Assembly: GCA_002728175.1 (NCBI GenBank)
Contig: PBVH01000025.1
Location: 13,277 to 31,930, forward strand
Length of the DNA: 18,654 bases
Reading direction: 5' to 3'
Origin: Flavobacteriales bacterium
Lineage (GTDB): Bacteria; Bacteroidota; Bacteroidia; Flavobacteriales; BACL11
Below are positions 7,248-15,990 of this stretch, piece by piece. Position numbers and translations under genes: made by a program. The notes under the pieces were generated by a model. It made no database searches. It had not been told where the DNA came from and saw nothing but the letters and a program-made list of their open reading frames with translations. The first letter of the stretch is position 1, and each line of letters opens with the position of its first letter.

Positions 7248-8219
7248 ATGTCAAGAGTTTTAACTGGAATACAAAGCACAGGTCGTCCTCACTTAGGAAA
7301 TATCTTAGGAGCAATAATTCCAGCAATAGAACTGTCAAAAAATAAAAAAAATGAAAGTTTATTTTTTATAGCTGATTTGCATTCGTTTACCACTGTAAGA
7401 AATCCAATTGATTTACAAGAAAATACTTATGCAACTGCAGCAGCTTGGTTAGCCTTTGGTTTTGATACGAAAAATAATTTATTTTATAAACAATCTGATG
7501 TTCCTCAAGTTTGTGAGCTAACATGGTATCTTAATTGTTTTACTCCGTACCCTATGTTAACTAATGCTCATTCCTTTAAAGATAAGTCAAATAATTTATC
7601 ATCTGTTAATTCAGGTCTTTTTACATATCCTGTTTTAATGGCCGCAGACATTTTACTGTATGATTCAGAGATCGTTCCTGTTGGTAAGGATCAATTGCAG
7701 CACCTTGAAATAACACGAGATATTGCAGGTTCTTTTAATCATCAATTCCCTAACTCATTTGTTTTGCCTCAATCAAAAATTGATGAAAAAGTTATGATTG
7801 TTCCTGGAACAGATGGACAAAAAATGAGTAAATCTTATAATAATATAATAGATATCTTTTTAAATGACAAACTCTTAAGAAAGCAAATAATGAGTATACA
7901 AACTGATTCATTAAGTTTAGAATCAAAAAAAGATGCAAATACATGTAATGTTTATAAAATTTACCAATTACTTTCCTCTGAAGATGATGCACTCACGCTC
8001 TACAATAAATATGCTCAAGGAAATTTTGGTTATGGTCATGCTAAGCAAGAACTATTTGAACTAATTTGTTCAAAATTTTCTAAAGAAAGAGAAAAGTTTA
8101 ATTACTTAATGAATAATAAAGAAATCATTGATAAAGAACTTAGCTTAGGCGCTAAGAAAGCTAAAGAAATAGCAAATAAGGTATTAAAGAGAGTTCGAAC
8201 TAATATTGGTTACGTTTAA
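7248..8219 (+). CDS. trpS: Tryptophanyl-tRNA synthetase
   Basis: A class I synthetase of 323 residues, the usual size for bacterial TrpS, that charges tRNA-Trp. It opens with MSRVLTGIQSTGRPHLGN, where HLGN (15-18) is the TrpS form of the HIGH signature. KMSKS is intact at 192-196 within PGTDGQKMSKSYNN. Active-site stretches GLFTYPVLMAADILLYD (123-139) and VPVGKDQLQHLE (143-153) are typical. It diverges from plsC across 52 bases; the nearest -7-like sequence on this strand is TATTTTTA (7217-7224), one base off consensus. Its stop codon is interlocked with that of the convergent amidohydrolase (shared TTAA, 8216-8219). Confidence 0.96.
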   Translation: MSRVLTGIQSTGRPHLGNILGAIIPAIELSKNKKNESLFFIADLHSFTTVRNPIDLQENTYATAAAWLAFGFDTKNNLFYKQSDVPQVCELTWYLNCFTPYPMLTNAHSFKDKSNNLSSVNSGLFTYPVLMAADILLYDSEIVPVGKDQLQHLEITRDIAGSFNHQFPNSFVLPQSKIDEKVMIVPGTDGQKMSKSYNNIIDIFLNDKLLRKQIMSIQTDSLSLESKKDANTCNVYKIYQLLSSEDDALTLYNKYAQGNFGYGHAKQELFELICSKFSKEREKFNYLMNNKEIIDKELSLGAKKAKEIANKVLKRVRTNIGYV

Positions 8220-9478
8220 TCGTTTATTTTATATTTATTATAAAGATCTTTTTGGTGGTTCATTAAACTAATTTCCTTTCCCTTAATAAATGCTATAATA
8301 ACGTTGTTTGTCTTCATGTCCAAAGCATCTCCATCAGACACGAAAAAAGTAGCTTCTTTATTTTTTTCGATAGATCCAACCACATCATCAATTTTAAGTA
8401 TTTTAGCTGTGTTAAGAGTTATACTTTTTACAGCATCCTCATAATTTTGACCGTAAGCAACAGTTGTTCCAGCTGTAAAGGGTAAATTTCTAGAACCCAT
8501 TGCCTCCATGTCACCTGAATAACTTAAGCAAAACAGTATACCTTCATCATTTAGTTTTTTGGCCTGTAAAAAAGGATCATCAATTGGTTTATCTTGAGTA
8601 GCAGGTAGTCGATGTGTTCTTTTTAAAATTAGAGAGACATTATTCTTTTTTAATAGTTCAGTTATTTTTAAAGCATCATCTGCACCAACTATCACCTTAT
8701 TTTTAATTTTAAATTTATTTGCAAATCTAATTGCATCTCGCATATCGTTTGCGTGGTTAGTGTGGATATATAAAGTTTTAGTTCCATTAAATAATCCTTT
8801 CACACTTTCCATTTTTAAATCCATAATATTTGAAGAGATATTATAAGCTGAAGCTTTTTTGAAAAACTCATCTATTTCTTCAACTTTTTTAGAATAATTA
8901 TCATTTTTCTTAATTTCACCTGGTTCAGCCCACCATCCCGTAGAATAAAACGATGAAGGCCAATTAATATGTAACCCATCATCTGCTCGAAGTTGTGCAT
9001 CCTCCCAGTTATCGCCTTTTAGGTACATTACAGAAGATTGGCCTGAAATTACATTTCCTTTAGGAGTTACTTGAGCAATCATAACCCCATTACTGATTAC
9101 AGTATTTAATATTTTTGAATCCGTATTGTATGCAATAAGAGTTCTAACATTTGGGTTGTAGCCTCCAACTTCTCTGTAGTCGTGAGTTGCTCTAACAGCG
9201 CCAATTTCAGTAATACCCAGAGTTGTATTTGGAACTATGAAAGCAGGGTAAATATGTTTTCCATTTAAACGATATATTGTATCAAAAGCTGATGGATCAA
9301 TTCTAATCTTAGTGGCATCTCCAACGATTTCAAAAACTCCGTTATTTACACTTATTATAGAGTTTTCATAAACTTCTCCATTGCCAATATGAGCTGTAGC
9401 TCCAATAAGTAAAATAGGTTTTTCACCATAAACTTGGAGTTGCAATAAAGCAAGTAATATAATGACTATTTTTTTCAT
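8216..9478 (-). CDS. Exported amidohydrolase-family protein, small partner
   Basis: A 420-residue protein with a signal peptide (MKKIVIILLALLQLQVYG), probably periplasmic. It has the amidohydrolase layout: an N-terminal beta-sandwich piece, a barrel, and a C-terminal LNTAKILKIDDVVGSIEKNKEATFFVSDGD-type closing strand (about 355-384). The normal first metal motif, HxH after 'PGFID', is absent: the segment reads HIYPAFIVPNTTLGI (75-89). Candidate later ligands remain, such as IHTNH (238-242) and RTHR (287-290), but the active site looks incomplete. I recall the stretch around GQSSVMYLKGDNWEDA (146-161) as typical of a Bacteroidota subfamily encoded beside a roughly 1000-residue amidohydrolase, as here. 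It overlaps that gene by four bases (ATGA), implying translational coupling. A catalytic versus structural role is undecided. Confidence 0.82.
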   Translation of the reverse strand: MKKIVIILLALLQLQVYGEKPILLIGATAHIGNGEVYENSIISVNNGVFEIVGDATKIRIDPSAFDTIYRLNGKHIYPAFIVPNTTLGITEIGAVRATHDYREVGGYNPNVRTLIAYNTDSKILNTVISNGVMIAQVTPKGNVISGQSSVMYLKGDNWEDAQLRADDGLHINWPSSFYSTGWWAEPGEIKKNDNYSKKVEEIDEFFKKASAYNISSNIMDLKMESVKGLFNGTKTLYIHTNHANDMRDAIRFANKFKIKNKVIVGADDALKITELLKKNNVSLILKRTHRLPATQDKPIDDPFLQAKKLNDEGILFCLSYSGDMEAMGSRNLPFTAGTTVAYGQNYEDAVKSITLNTAKILKIDDVVGSIEKNKEATFFVSDGDALDMKTNNVIIAFIKGKEISLMNHQKDLYNKYKIND

Positions 9479-12477
9479 AATTTGTGTAAATTATGTTGAC
9501 AACACTTATATAATTTTTCTTTTACTTTTTTGGGCGCTTGTTTTTCATTTTTGTCAAGTGACATTAATTTTATTATACGCATACGTTCATTTAAATCTCT
9601 TTCTCTCATTTGTTTATCTATTTCAAAATCAAACATAAGCTTTCCATCAACATAAGTTTGAAGAACTTTTGAATAAACAGATAATGGGTTGCCGTTCCAT
9701 AAGACAACGTCTGCATCTTTTCCAACTGTAATACTTCCCATACGATCATCTAAGTGTAATAATTTTGCAGGATTTAAAGTTATCATTTTCCAAGCATCTT
9801 CTTCACTAGCCCCTCCATATTTGACAGCTTTGGCTGCCTCATGATTAAGTCTTCTTCCCATTTCTGCATCATCTGAATTAATAGCTGTTACTACACCAGC
9901 CTCGTTTAAAAGGCTTGCATTATGTGGAATGGCATCATTTACTTCATATTTATATGCCCACCAATCAGAAAATGTTGAGCCACCTGCCCCATGTCTCTTC
10001 ATTTTATCTGCTACTTTATAGCCTTCTAATATATGTGTAAACGTATTAATTGTAAATCCTAGTGAGTCAGCTACATGCATAAGCATATTGATTTCGGACT
10101 GAACATATGAATGACATGTTATAAACCTTTCAGAATTTAATATTTCAACTAAAACATTAAGTTCAATATCTTCTCTTGGTGCAGCTATGTTTTTCTTTTC
10201 TCGTAAACTTAAAGAATTATATTCTTTCCACTTTTTTTCATATTCTAACGCTCTGTAAAATGCATCGTAAAATACTTGTTCAACTCCCATTCTTGTTTGC
10301 GGAAATCGAATTTTTTCAAAGTCACCCCAATTACTTTGTTTTACATTTTCGCCCAAAGCAAACTTAATAAATCTATCAGCATCATTTATTTTCATTTCTT
10401 CAGCATTACTTCCCCAACGAAGCTTAACAATAGCAGATTGTCCGCCAATTGGATTTGCTGATCCATGAAGAAGTTGAGCTGCTACAGTTCCGCCTGCTAA
10501 TTGTCTGTAAATATTATGATCGTCAGGTTTAATGACGTCACCAATGCTAACTTCTGCCGTGACTGATTGACTAGACTCATTAACCCCTTTACTTATAGCA
10601 ATATGTGAGTGTTCATCAATTATGCCTGATGTTAAATGCATATCTGAGGCATCAATTATAATATAATTTTTTTCATTTAAAAAGTCAGAGGGGTTAAGCA
10701 TTGTGCCAATAGCTAATATTTTTCCATTATGAATAATTACATCAGTATTAAGAATAATTCCTTGCTTATCATTTGTCCAAACTGTAGCATTTTTAAAAAC
10801 AACTGAACTTTCTTTGGGAGTTGTTTCAAAACCAAATGCTTTGTTTGGTGACCAAATACTTGGTTTAGACTTTGCTTCAGTAAAATTTACAGTTTGTTTA
10901 TCTTTACTTGTAATTGCTGAATCTTTGTTAATAGTGAAGTTTATAAATGATCCATTCTCATTTTGATAATGGCCATTAATTGTATTATCGTCAATAATTT
11001 CTCCTATTGCTCTAAAGGAACCATTTTTAGAGCTAAAATTAATTTTATATTGATCAACTTTTGATTTTAAGGGAACTGAATCTAAAAATGGAATAGAAAC
11101 ACTGAAATCGTTTCCCTTTTTTTTGATAATAACTTGTTTGTTTTGAATTTCATTAGATTTAAAAGTATAATACCCTTCTAGCTGATAGTTGCTTTTTTTC
11201 TTTATTTCATATTTTTCACCATTAACCCAATTTTCATAAATAACGGCATCATCATTTTCAAAAACATCCTTAGAAGAAATAAAAAAATTAGCAATCTTAC
11301 CATTCTCAAGCGTACCAATAATTTTAGAGACATTAATTAAATTGGCTGGTCTTGTAGTCAAAGCTGCTAGTGCTTCAGATTTATCTAAACCATTTTGTAC
11401 AGATAAGCGAACATTTTTTAAAAAATCATCACGATTTTTTAAATCTGATGAAGTGAGGCAAAAACTAATTTTATTATCAGATAATATAGCGGGATTAAAT
11501 GGAGATGTCTCCCAGTCTTTAAGCTGTGAAAGAGTAATCCACTCCGTTGACTCTGGGTTACTTACATCATATGCATTAGGAAAATTTATAGGAATTACAA
11601 GAGGATATTCAGTTGATTTTACCTCGTCAATTCTTTGGTATTCTTTTCCATTTCCTTTAATGATGAAATCAATTTCAAACTCGTCTCCAATGCTGTAAAC
11701 TCTTTGATAGTCTAAGACGCTGGAAACACTAAAAAATTGCGGTAAATTTTTTTGTTGGTTATATTCACTGTATGTTATGCTTGATTGCCTATCTAACGAT
11801 TCGTACCATTCTGCATCTAATAATGTTTGCTTTATTAATGCAATACTTCCCATAAGAGAAGTTGGATACCTTTGTTTTGAACTTCCTTTGTTGAAAGAAT
11901 AAAAACTTGCAGATTTTTGAGATATCATATTTTCAATGTTATTTTTATTTGACAATAAAACATAACATCCGGTACCTCTAAAAATACCGTCTTTAATGTG
12001 AGTTAAAACTGATCCGAATCCAGAATTTAAATATTTATTGGCATCATCTAAATTATTTGTGTAAATGTTGCTTGCATGAACTTCTGGATGAACAGCTTGA
12101 TTCCAGTGGTATGCACCTTTTTTATTGCTTTTATACTGTGGCGATCTAGATGTTTTTTCTTTTTCAGTTACTTTCTTTAATCCATAATCAGAGTATAGAT
12201 CAATAAAAGAAGGAAAAATAAAGTCTCCGGCAAGATCATGAATTATAGCATTTTCAGGAACAATAACATTACTATCAGCTTGTAGTATTTTTCCGGCTTT
12301 AATAATTAGAGTCCCATTTGAAATTCTTTTATTTGGACTAATAACTAAATTAGCATTAATAAAAGCATGCGTTGGAACAAAACTATTTTTAACACCATTT
12401 ATTGGAAAAGTTTCTTGACCAAAAAAGCAATTGCTGGCAAAAAATAAATATACTAATATTAAAAAATGTTTATTCAT
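9475..12477 (-). CDS. Exported tandem amidohydrolase, two modules
   Basis: A 1000-residue protein from ATG 12477; an in-frame ATG at 12486 would add MLI, and 12477 gives a cleaner signal peptide (MNKHFLILVYLFFASNCFFGQ). Residues about 35-420 form a first amidohydrolase-like half with no HxH (FIFPSFIDLYSDYGL). It closes with the usual LTTRPANLINVSKIIGTLENGK. A beta-rich linker follows (about 430-540). The second half (about 555-950) carries metal ligands: IDEHSHIA (His623, His625), CHSY (His789), THILEG (His815) and NSDDAE (Asp869 or Asp870). It closes with LNPAKLLHLDDRMGSITVGKDADVVLW. It resembles imidazolonepropionase/prolidase-like amidohydrolases of the periplasm, which cleave cyclic amides or peptides; the substrate is unknown. 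The smaller partner gene overlaps its stop by four bases. Confidence 0.85.
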   Translation of the reverse strand: MNKHFLILVYLFFASNCFFGQETFPINGVKNSFVPTHAFINANLVISPNKRISNGTLIIKAGKILQADSNVIVPENAIIHDLAGDFIFPSFIDLYSDYGLKKVTEKEKTSRSPQYKSNKKGAYHWNQAVHPEVHASNIYTNNLDDANKYLNSGFGSVLTHIKDGIFRGTGCYVLLSNKNNIENMISQKSASFYSFNKGSSKQRYPTSLMGSIALIKQTLLDAEWYESLDRQSSITYSEYNQQKNLPQFFSVSSVLDYQRVYSIGDEFEIDFIIKGNGKEYQRIDEVKSTEYPLVIPINFPNAYDVSNPESTEWITLSQLKDWETSPFNPAILSDNKISFCLTSSDLKNRDDFLKNVRLSVQNGLDKSEALAALTTRPANLINVSKIIGTLENGKIANFFISSKDVFENDDAVIYENWVNGEKYEIKKKSNYQLEGYYTFKSNEIQNKQVIIKKKGNDFSVSIPFLDSVPLKSKVDQYKINFSSKNGSFRAIGEIIDDNTINGHYQNENGSFINFTINKDSAITSKDKQTVNFTEAKSKPSIWSPNKAFGFETTPKESSVVFKNATVWTNDKQGIILNTDVIIHNGKILAIGTMLNPSDFLNEKNYIIIDASDMHLTSGIIDEHSHIAISKGVNESSQSVTAEVSIGDVIKPDDHNIYRQLAGGTVAAQLLHGSANPIGGQSAIVKLRWGSNAEEMKINDADRFIKFALGENVKQSNWGDFEKIRFPQTRMGVEQVFYDAFYRALEYEKKWKEYNSLSLREKKNIAAPREDIELNVLVEILNSERFITCHSYVQSEINMLMHVADSLGFTINTFTHILEGYKVADKMKRHGAGGSTFSDWWAYKYEVNDAIPHNASLLNEAGVVTAINSDDAEMGRRLNHEAAKAVKYGGASEEDAWKMITLNPAKLLHLDDRMGSITVGKDADVVLWNGNPLSVYSKVLQTYVDGKLMFDFEIDKQMRERDLNERMRIIKLMSLDKNEKQAPKKVKEKLYKCCQHNLHKL

Positions 12478-12565
12478 TATTAACATAAATAAGCCGTGAA
12501 ATTACCAAAATTTAATCAAATAAATTTGTTTCTTTGTAAATAAGAAAAACTTTAAAATTTAAAAA

Positions 12566-12961
12566 ATGAAACCATATCAAGCCAATCTTATAAATGTTCT
12601 AGCTTTAATTATAATGCCTCTATGGGCTTTAATTGTTTTTGAAGCTCCAGCTAATGATCCAGACAAATCAAATTTGACTGCTTTAATTCCAGTTGTTTTT
12701 GCTGTTATTTTGTTTTTATGCAATGGAGGCCTGAAAAAAGAAAATAAATTTATCTCACACTTAGCAGTAATGTTTACATTAATTACTATCATAGCAATTT
12801 ATATGAAACCATTTAGCTCTGCTTTAGGTGATTACAACGCTAATAATAGCACTGAAAATATTATGCGAATTGTGAGGTCTGGCATTATGATTTTAACTGG
12901 TATACTATCAATGATTACTTTTGTTAAGAGTTTCATTAATGCAAGAAAAAAGAAGAGTTGA
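12566..12961 (+). CDS. Four-helix membrane protein of unknown function
   Basis: A 131-residue integral membrane protein with four hydrophobic segments at about 8-25, 37-53, 65-82 and 101-122 and a basic tail (NARKKKS). The loop after the second helix (GLKKENK) is positively charged, which suggests that loop is cytoplasmic. I do not recognise a characterised family, but the start MKPYQANLINVLALI and the TALIPVVFAVILFL core look like a conserved bacterial small membrane protein. It lies 6 bases before hflX and is almost certainly cotranscribed with it. The 88 bases upstream, shared with the divergent amidohydrolase operon, hold TTTCTTTG (12529-12536), one base off the -7 consensus, and an A/T-only inverted repeat (12508-12527). 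Confidence 0.8.
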   Translation: MKPYQANLINVLALIIMPLWALIVFEAPANDPDKSNLTALIPVVFAVILFLCNGGLKKENKFISHLAVMFTLITIIAIYMKPFSSALGDYNANNSTENIMRIVRSGIMILTGILSMITFVKSFINARKKKS

Positions 12962-12967
12962 TTTTTA

Positions 12968-14137
12968 ATGGAGAAGGCAGTATTAGTAGGTCTTGTAACA
13001 TTTGAGTCATCCGAAGAACAAACAAACGAGTATCTTGAAGAGCTTGCTTTCTTAGCAAAAACTGCTGGAGCCAAACCAATAAAAAAATTTATACAAAAAC
13101 TTTCTAAACCTGATAAAAATACTTTCTTAGGAAAAGGAAAAATAGAAGAAGTATATTATTTTGCTAAATCAAATGATGTTTCTATAATAATTTTTGATGA
13201 TGATTTATCTCCTACACAAATAAGAAATATAGAGAAAATTTTTAATGAAAAATCAAAAATATTAGACAGAAGCAATCTAATACTCGATATCTTTGCAAAT
13301 AGAGCGAAAACAGCGCAAGCAAGAACACAGGTTGAACTTGCTCAGTATCAATACTTACTTCCAAGACTAACAAGAATGTGGACGCATTTAGAAAGACAAA
13401 AAGGAGGAATAGGAATGCGTGGACCAGGTGAAACACAAATAGAAACAGATAGGAGAATTATTAAGGACAAGATTTCGCTACTTAAAAAACAACTTAAAAA
13501 AATTGAGAAACAATCTATTACTAGACGTAAAGCAAGAAAACATTTAATAAGAGTAGCTTTAATCGGATATACTAATGCTGGAAAGTCTACATTAATGAAT
13601 CAATTAGCTAAATCTGAAGTTTTTGCCGAAGACAAATTATTTGCAACTTTAGACACAACTGTTAGAAAAGTTGTTATTGACAATCTACCTTTTTTACTTA
13701 CCGACACAGTAGGATTTATAAGGAAATTACCACATCAGTTAATAGAATCTTTTAAATCAACATTAGATGAAGTTGTAGAGGCTGATTTTTTAATTCATTT
13801 AGTAGATATTTCTAATCAAAATTTTGAAGATCATATTAATGTTGTAAATAAAACATTAGTTGACATAGGCGCTTCAAATAAACCTACTATGCTTGTTTTT
13901 AATAAAATTGATCAGTATACATTTGAAAAAAAAGATGAAGATGATTTGACTCCAATCACTTCAAAGAATTTCAGTTTAGAAGATTTACAAAAATCTTGGA
14001 TATCTAAAATAGAAAATAAGACAATTTTTATTTCTGCCTTAAAAAAAGAATTTTATAATGAGTTTAAAACTTTGCTATATGGTGAAGTGAAAAAACTGCA
14101 TGAAAAAAGATATCCATATAATAATTTCTTGTATTAA
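12968..14137 (+). CDS. hflX: GTPase HflX, ribosome-associated
   Basis: A 389-residue HflX, a GTPase that binds the 50S subunit and splits stalled or heat-damaged ribosomes. The N-terminal domain contains FLGKGKIEEV (53-62) and the signature GGIGMRGPGETQIETDRR (146-163). A basic coiled linker (about 164-192) leads to the G domain: P-loop GYTNAGKST (200-208), switch region TLDTTVRK (228-234), DTVGFIRKLPHQL (246-258) and NKID (312-315). The start MEKAVLVGLVT is normal for the family. It follows the four-helix membrane protein by 6 bases. Its TAA stop is interlocked with that of the convergent ABC exporter (TTAA, 14134-14137). Confidence 0.96.
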   Translation: MEKAVLVGLVTFESSEEQTNEYLEELAFLAKTAGAKPIKKFIQKLSKPDKNTFLGKGKIEEVYYFAKSNDVSIIIFDDDLSPTQIRNIEKIFNEKSKILDRSNLILDIFANRAKTAQARTQVELAQYQYLLPRLTRMWTHLERQKGGIGMRGPGETQIETDRRIIKDKISLLKKQLKKIEKQSITRRKARKHLIRVALIGYTNAGKSTLMNQLAKSEVFAEDKLFATLDTTVRKVVIDNLPFLLTDTVGFIRKLPHQLIESFKSTLDEVVEADFLIHLVDISNQNFEDHINVVNKTLVDIGASNKPTMLVFNKIDQYTFEKKDEDDLTPITSKNFSLEDLQKSWISKIENKTIFISALKKEFYNEFKTLLYGEVKKLHEKRYPYNNFLY

Positions 14138-15951
14138 GTGAAGGATTGTAAACTAGATAATTTTTTATAATGACTTTCTTGTTTTATTAACTGTGCGTGA
14201 GTCCCAATTTCTACAATTTTACCTTTGTCTAGAACAATAATTTTATCGGCATTTTTAATTGTTGAAAGTCGATGTGCAATTACTAATGAAGTTCTAGATT
14301 TCATTAATTTTATTAACGCGTCTTGCACTAATTTTTCAGATTCAGTATCTAGAGATGATGTTGCTTCATCTAGAATTAGAATTTGCGGATTTTTTAAAAT
14401 TGCTCTTGCTATACTTATTCTTTGTTTTTCACCTCCGGATAATTTATCTCCTTTTTCGCCAATAAATGTATCATATCCGTTTTCCATTTCATTTATAAAA
14501 ATATCTGCATTGGCTATTTTTGCAGCAGTAGTAATTTCTTCATTTGTTGCATCAAGCTTACCTAGTCTAATATTATTATATACAGTATCGTTAAACAGAA
14601 TAGCTTCTTGAGTTACAATACCAAATAAATTTCTAAACTTATTAATTATTATTTTATTGATATTTACATTATCAATTAATATTTCACCTTGATTGATATC
14701 ATAAAATCTTGCTAATATATCTGCAATAGTTGATTTTCCACTTCCAGATTTACCAACTAAAGCAATCATTTCTCCTTTTTTAATAGTAAAAGAAATATTA
14801 TTTATTACTGTGATATTATCATAAGAAAATAAAACTTTTTTGAATTCGATTTTATCTTTAAAATTACTAATATCTAAGTTGTTATTGTTATTGTTATTTT
14901 CAGTAACATCTAAAACTTCATATATTCGTTTTGCTGAAGCACTTCCTTTTTGAATATAATAGTAAGAGGTAGTTAATGATTTGGCTGGTGGAATAATTTG
15001 TGAAAATATTACAATATATCCTATAAATTCCTGAGGAGATAGATATCCATTTGAATTTAAAACTAATTGTCCACCCACCCACATAACAACTACCATTACA
15101 ATTGTACTTAAAAACTCACTTAGTGGAGAAGACAAATCTTTTTTTCTAAGTAAAGAATTCATAATTTTTTTATAATTAGAACTCTCAGTTTTAAAATTAT
15201 CATTAATATATTTCTCAACATTAAAAGCTTTTATAATTCTTAAGCCAGAAATATTTTCAAAAATTAATGAAAGCAAAGAGCCCATTTTATTTTGTCCTAA
15301 ATCAGAAGATTTTTTTAATGATTTACCAATAAGACCAATAACTAAACCGCTTATGGGAAATAAAATTAATATGAGAAGAGTAAGATCCTTACTGATAAAA
15401 ATCAGAGTACCTAAATAAAAAATTATTGTTAGAGGATCTTTAAAAATCATCTCTAATGATCTCATAATTGACCATTCAATTTCTATTAAATCTGATGTTA
15501 ATCTAGCTCCAATATCTCCTTTTCGTTTTTCCGAAAAATAGGAAACAGGTAGTTTTAAAATCTTTTTATGAAGATCCATTCTTATATCATGTACTACACC
15601 ATTTCTTATCGGAGTTAAAAAATATAGTGCTAAATATCGAAACAAGTTTCTAAAGAAAAAGGTTATTAAAACAAGCATACAAATAAAGAAAAGTGCTTCA
15701 AGTTTTCCTTGTTCATCAATAATATTTGTTATCAGAGAATAAAAGTTTTCTTTAATTGCTTCAGGTTTTAATGAAATAGGTTCAGGGTTATAAACTTTTT
15801 CTTGTGTTTCAAATAGTATTCCTAAAAAAGGAATCACCATAGTTAGAGAAACTAAAGAAAAGATTACACTAAAAATATTAAACGAAATATTCAAAAAAAC
15901 GAAATGTTTATATTTTTTTAAATACGTTATTATTCTAAAGAAATAGTGCAT
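14134..15951 (-). CDS. MsbA-like ABC exporter (fused permease and ATPase)
   Basis: A 605-residue half-transporter that should act as a homodimer in the inner membrane. The N-terminal ABC type-1 membrane domain (about 15-340) has six likely helices. The ATPase domain (about 365-600) has Walker A GKSGSGKST (400-408), Q-loop Gln448, signature LSGGEKQR (504-511), Walker B ILILDE (524-529), D-loop SLD and switch His560. This order and length fit MsbA-type lipid A or lipid flippases, though multidrug exporters look alike. A run of seven Asn (352-358), encoded by a (GTTATT) repeat on the plus strand, lies in the linker between domains. It starts 4 bases after an exact TATATTTG box and diverges from rbfA. 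Confidence 0.9.
   Translation of the reverse strand: MHYFFRIITYLKKYKHFVFLNISFNIFSVIFSLVSLTMVIPFLGILFETQEKVYNPEPISLKPEAIKENFYSLITNIIDEQGKLEALFFICMLVLITFFFRNLFRYLALYFLTPIRNGVVHDIRMDLHKKILKLPVSYFSEKRKGDIGARLTSDLIEIEWSIMRSLEMIFKDPLTIIFYLGTLIFISKDLTLLILILFPISGLVIGLIGKSLKKSSDLGQNKMGSLLSLIFENISGLRIIKAFNVEKYINDNFKTESSNYKKIMNSLLRKKDLSSPLSEFLSTIVMVVVMWVGGQLVLNSNGYLSPQEFIGYIVIFSQIIPPAKSLTTSYYYIQKGSASAKRIYEVLDVTENNNNNNNLDISNFKDKIEFKKVLFSYDNITVINNISFTIKKGEMIALVGKSGSGKSTIADILARFYDINQGEILIDNVNINKIIINKFRNLFGIVTQEAILFNDTVYNNIRLGKLDATNEEITTAAKIANADIFINEMENGYDTFIGEKGDKLSGGEKQRISIARAILKNPQILILDEATSSLDTESEKLVQDALIKLMKSRTSLVIAHRLSTIKNADKIIVLDKGKIVEIGTHAQLIKQESHYKKLSSLQSFT
14878..14898 (-). repeat. In-frame AAC/AAT tract encoding seven Asn in the exporter linker
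   Basis: On the plus strand, GTT is followed by three copies of GTTATT. On the coding strand this is alternating AAT/AAC codons for Asn352-358, between the membrane and ATPase domains. The repeat unit is six bases, so copy-number change would lengthen or shorten the linker without shifting the frame. Confidence 0.8.
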
Positions 15952-15984
15952 TTGACAAATATATAAAAGGATTATCTATTTTTG
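15951..15984 (+). promoter_or_regulatory. Bacteroidota-type promoter for rbfA
   Basis: The -33 box TTTG (15951-15954) is followed by a 22-base spacer and an exact -7 box TATTTTTG (15977-15984). The ATG at 15991 lies six bases further on. The -33 box overlaps the start codon of the divergent exporter gene. Confidence 0.6.
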
Positions 15985-15988
15985 CAAA
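15956..15988 (-). promoter_or_regulatory. Bacteroidota-type promoter for the ABC exporter
   Basis: On the minus strand, TTTG (15988-15985) is followed by a 21-base spacer and an exact -7 box TATATTTG (15963-15956). Four bases (TCAA) then precede the ATG at 15951. It is interleaved with the rbfA promoter in the opposite direction. Confidence 0.6.
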
Positions 15989-15990
15989 TA

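Noticed and set aside
7196..7279. 28-codon N-terminal extension of the acyltransferase to ATG 7279
   Set aside because: It would cross the trpS start and the plsC promoter box; GTG 7195 has family-like sequence and a -7 box four bases upstream.
11342..11698. Plus-strand ORF of 118 codons
   Set aside because: Antisense shadow of the large amidohydrolase; no recognisable motif, membrane pattern or promoter.
12508..12527. Inverted repeat AAATTTA / TAAATTT in the spacer between the amidohydrolase operon and the membrane protein gene, as an operator
   Set aside because: A/T-only 7-base arms are common by chance here, and no regulator gene is adjacent.
14225..14611. Plus-strand ORF of 128 codons
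   Set aside because: Antisense shadow of the strongly conserved ABC ATPase domain.
15982..15990. TTG 15982 as the rbfA start
   Set aside because: These bases are the end of the TATTTTTG -7 box; ATG 15991 begins the conserved RbfA N-terminus.
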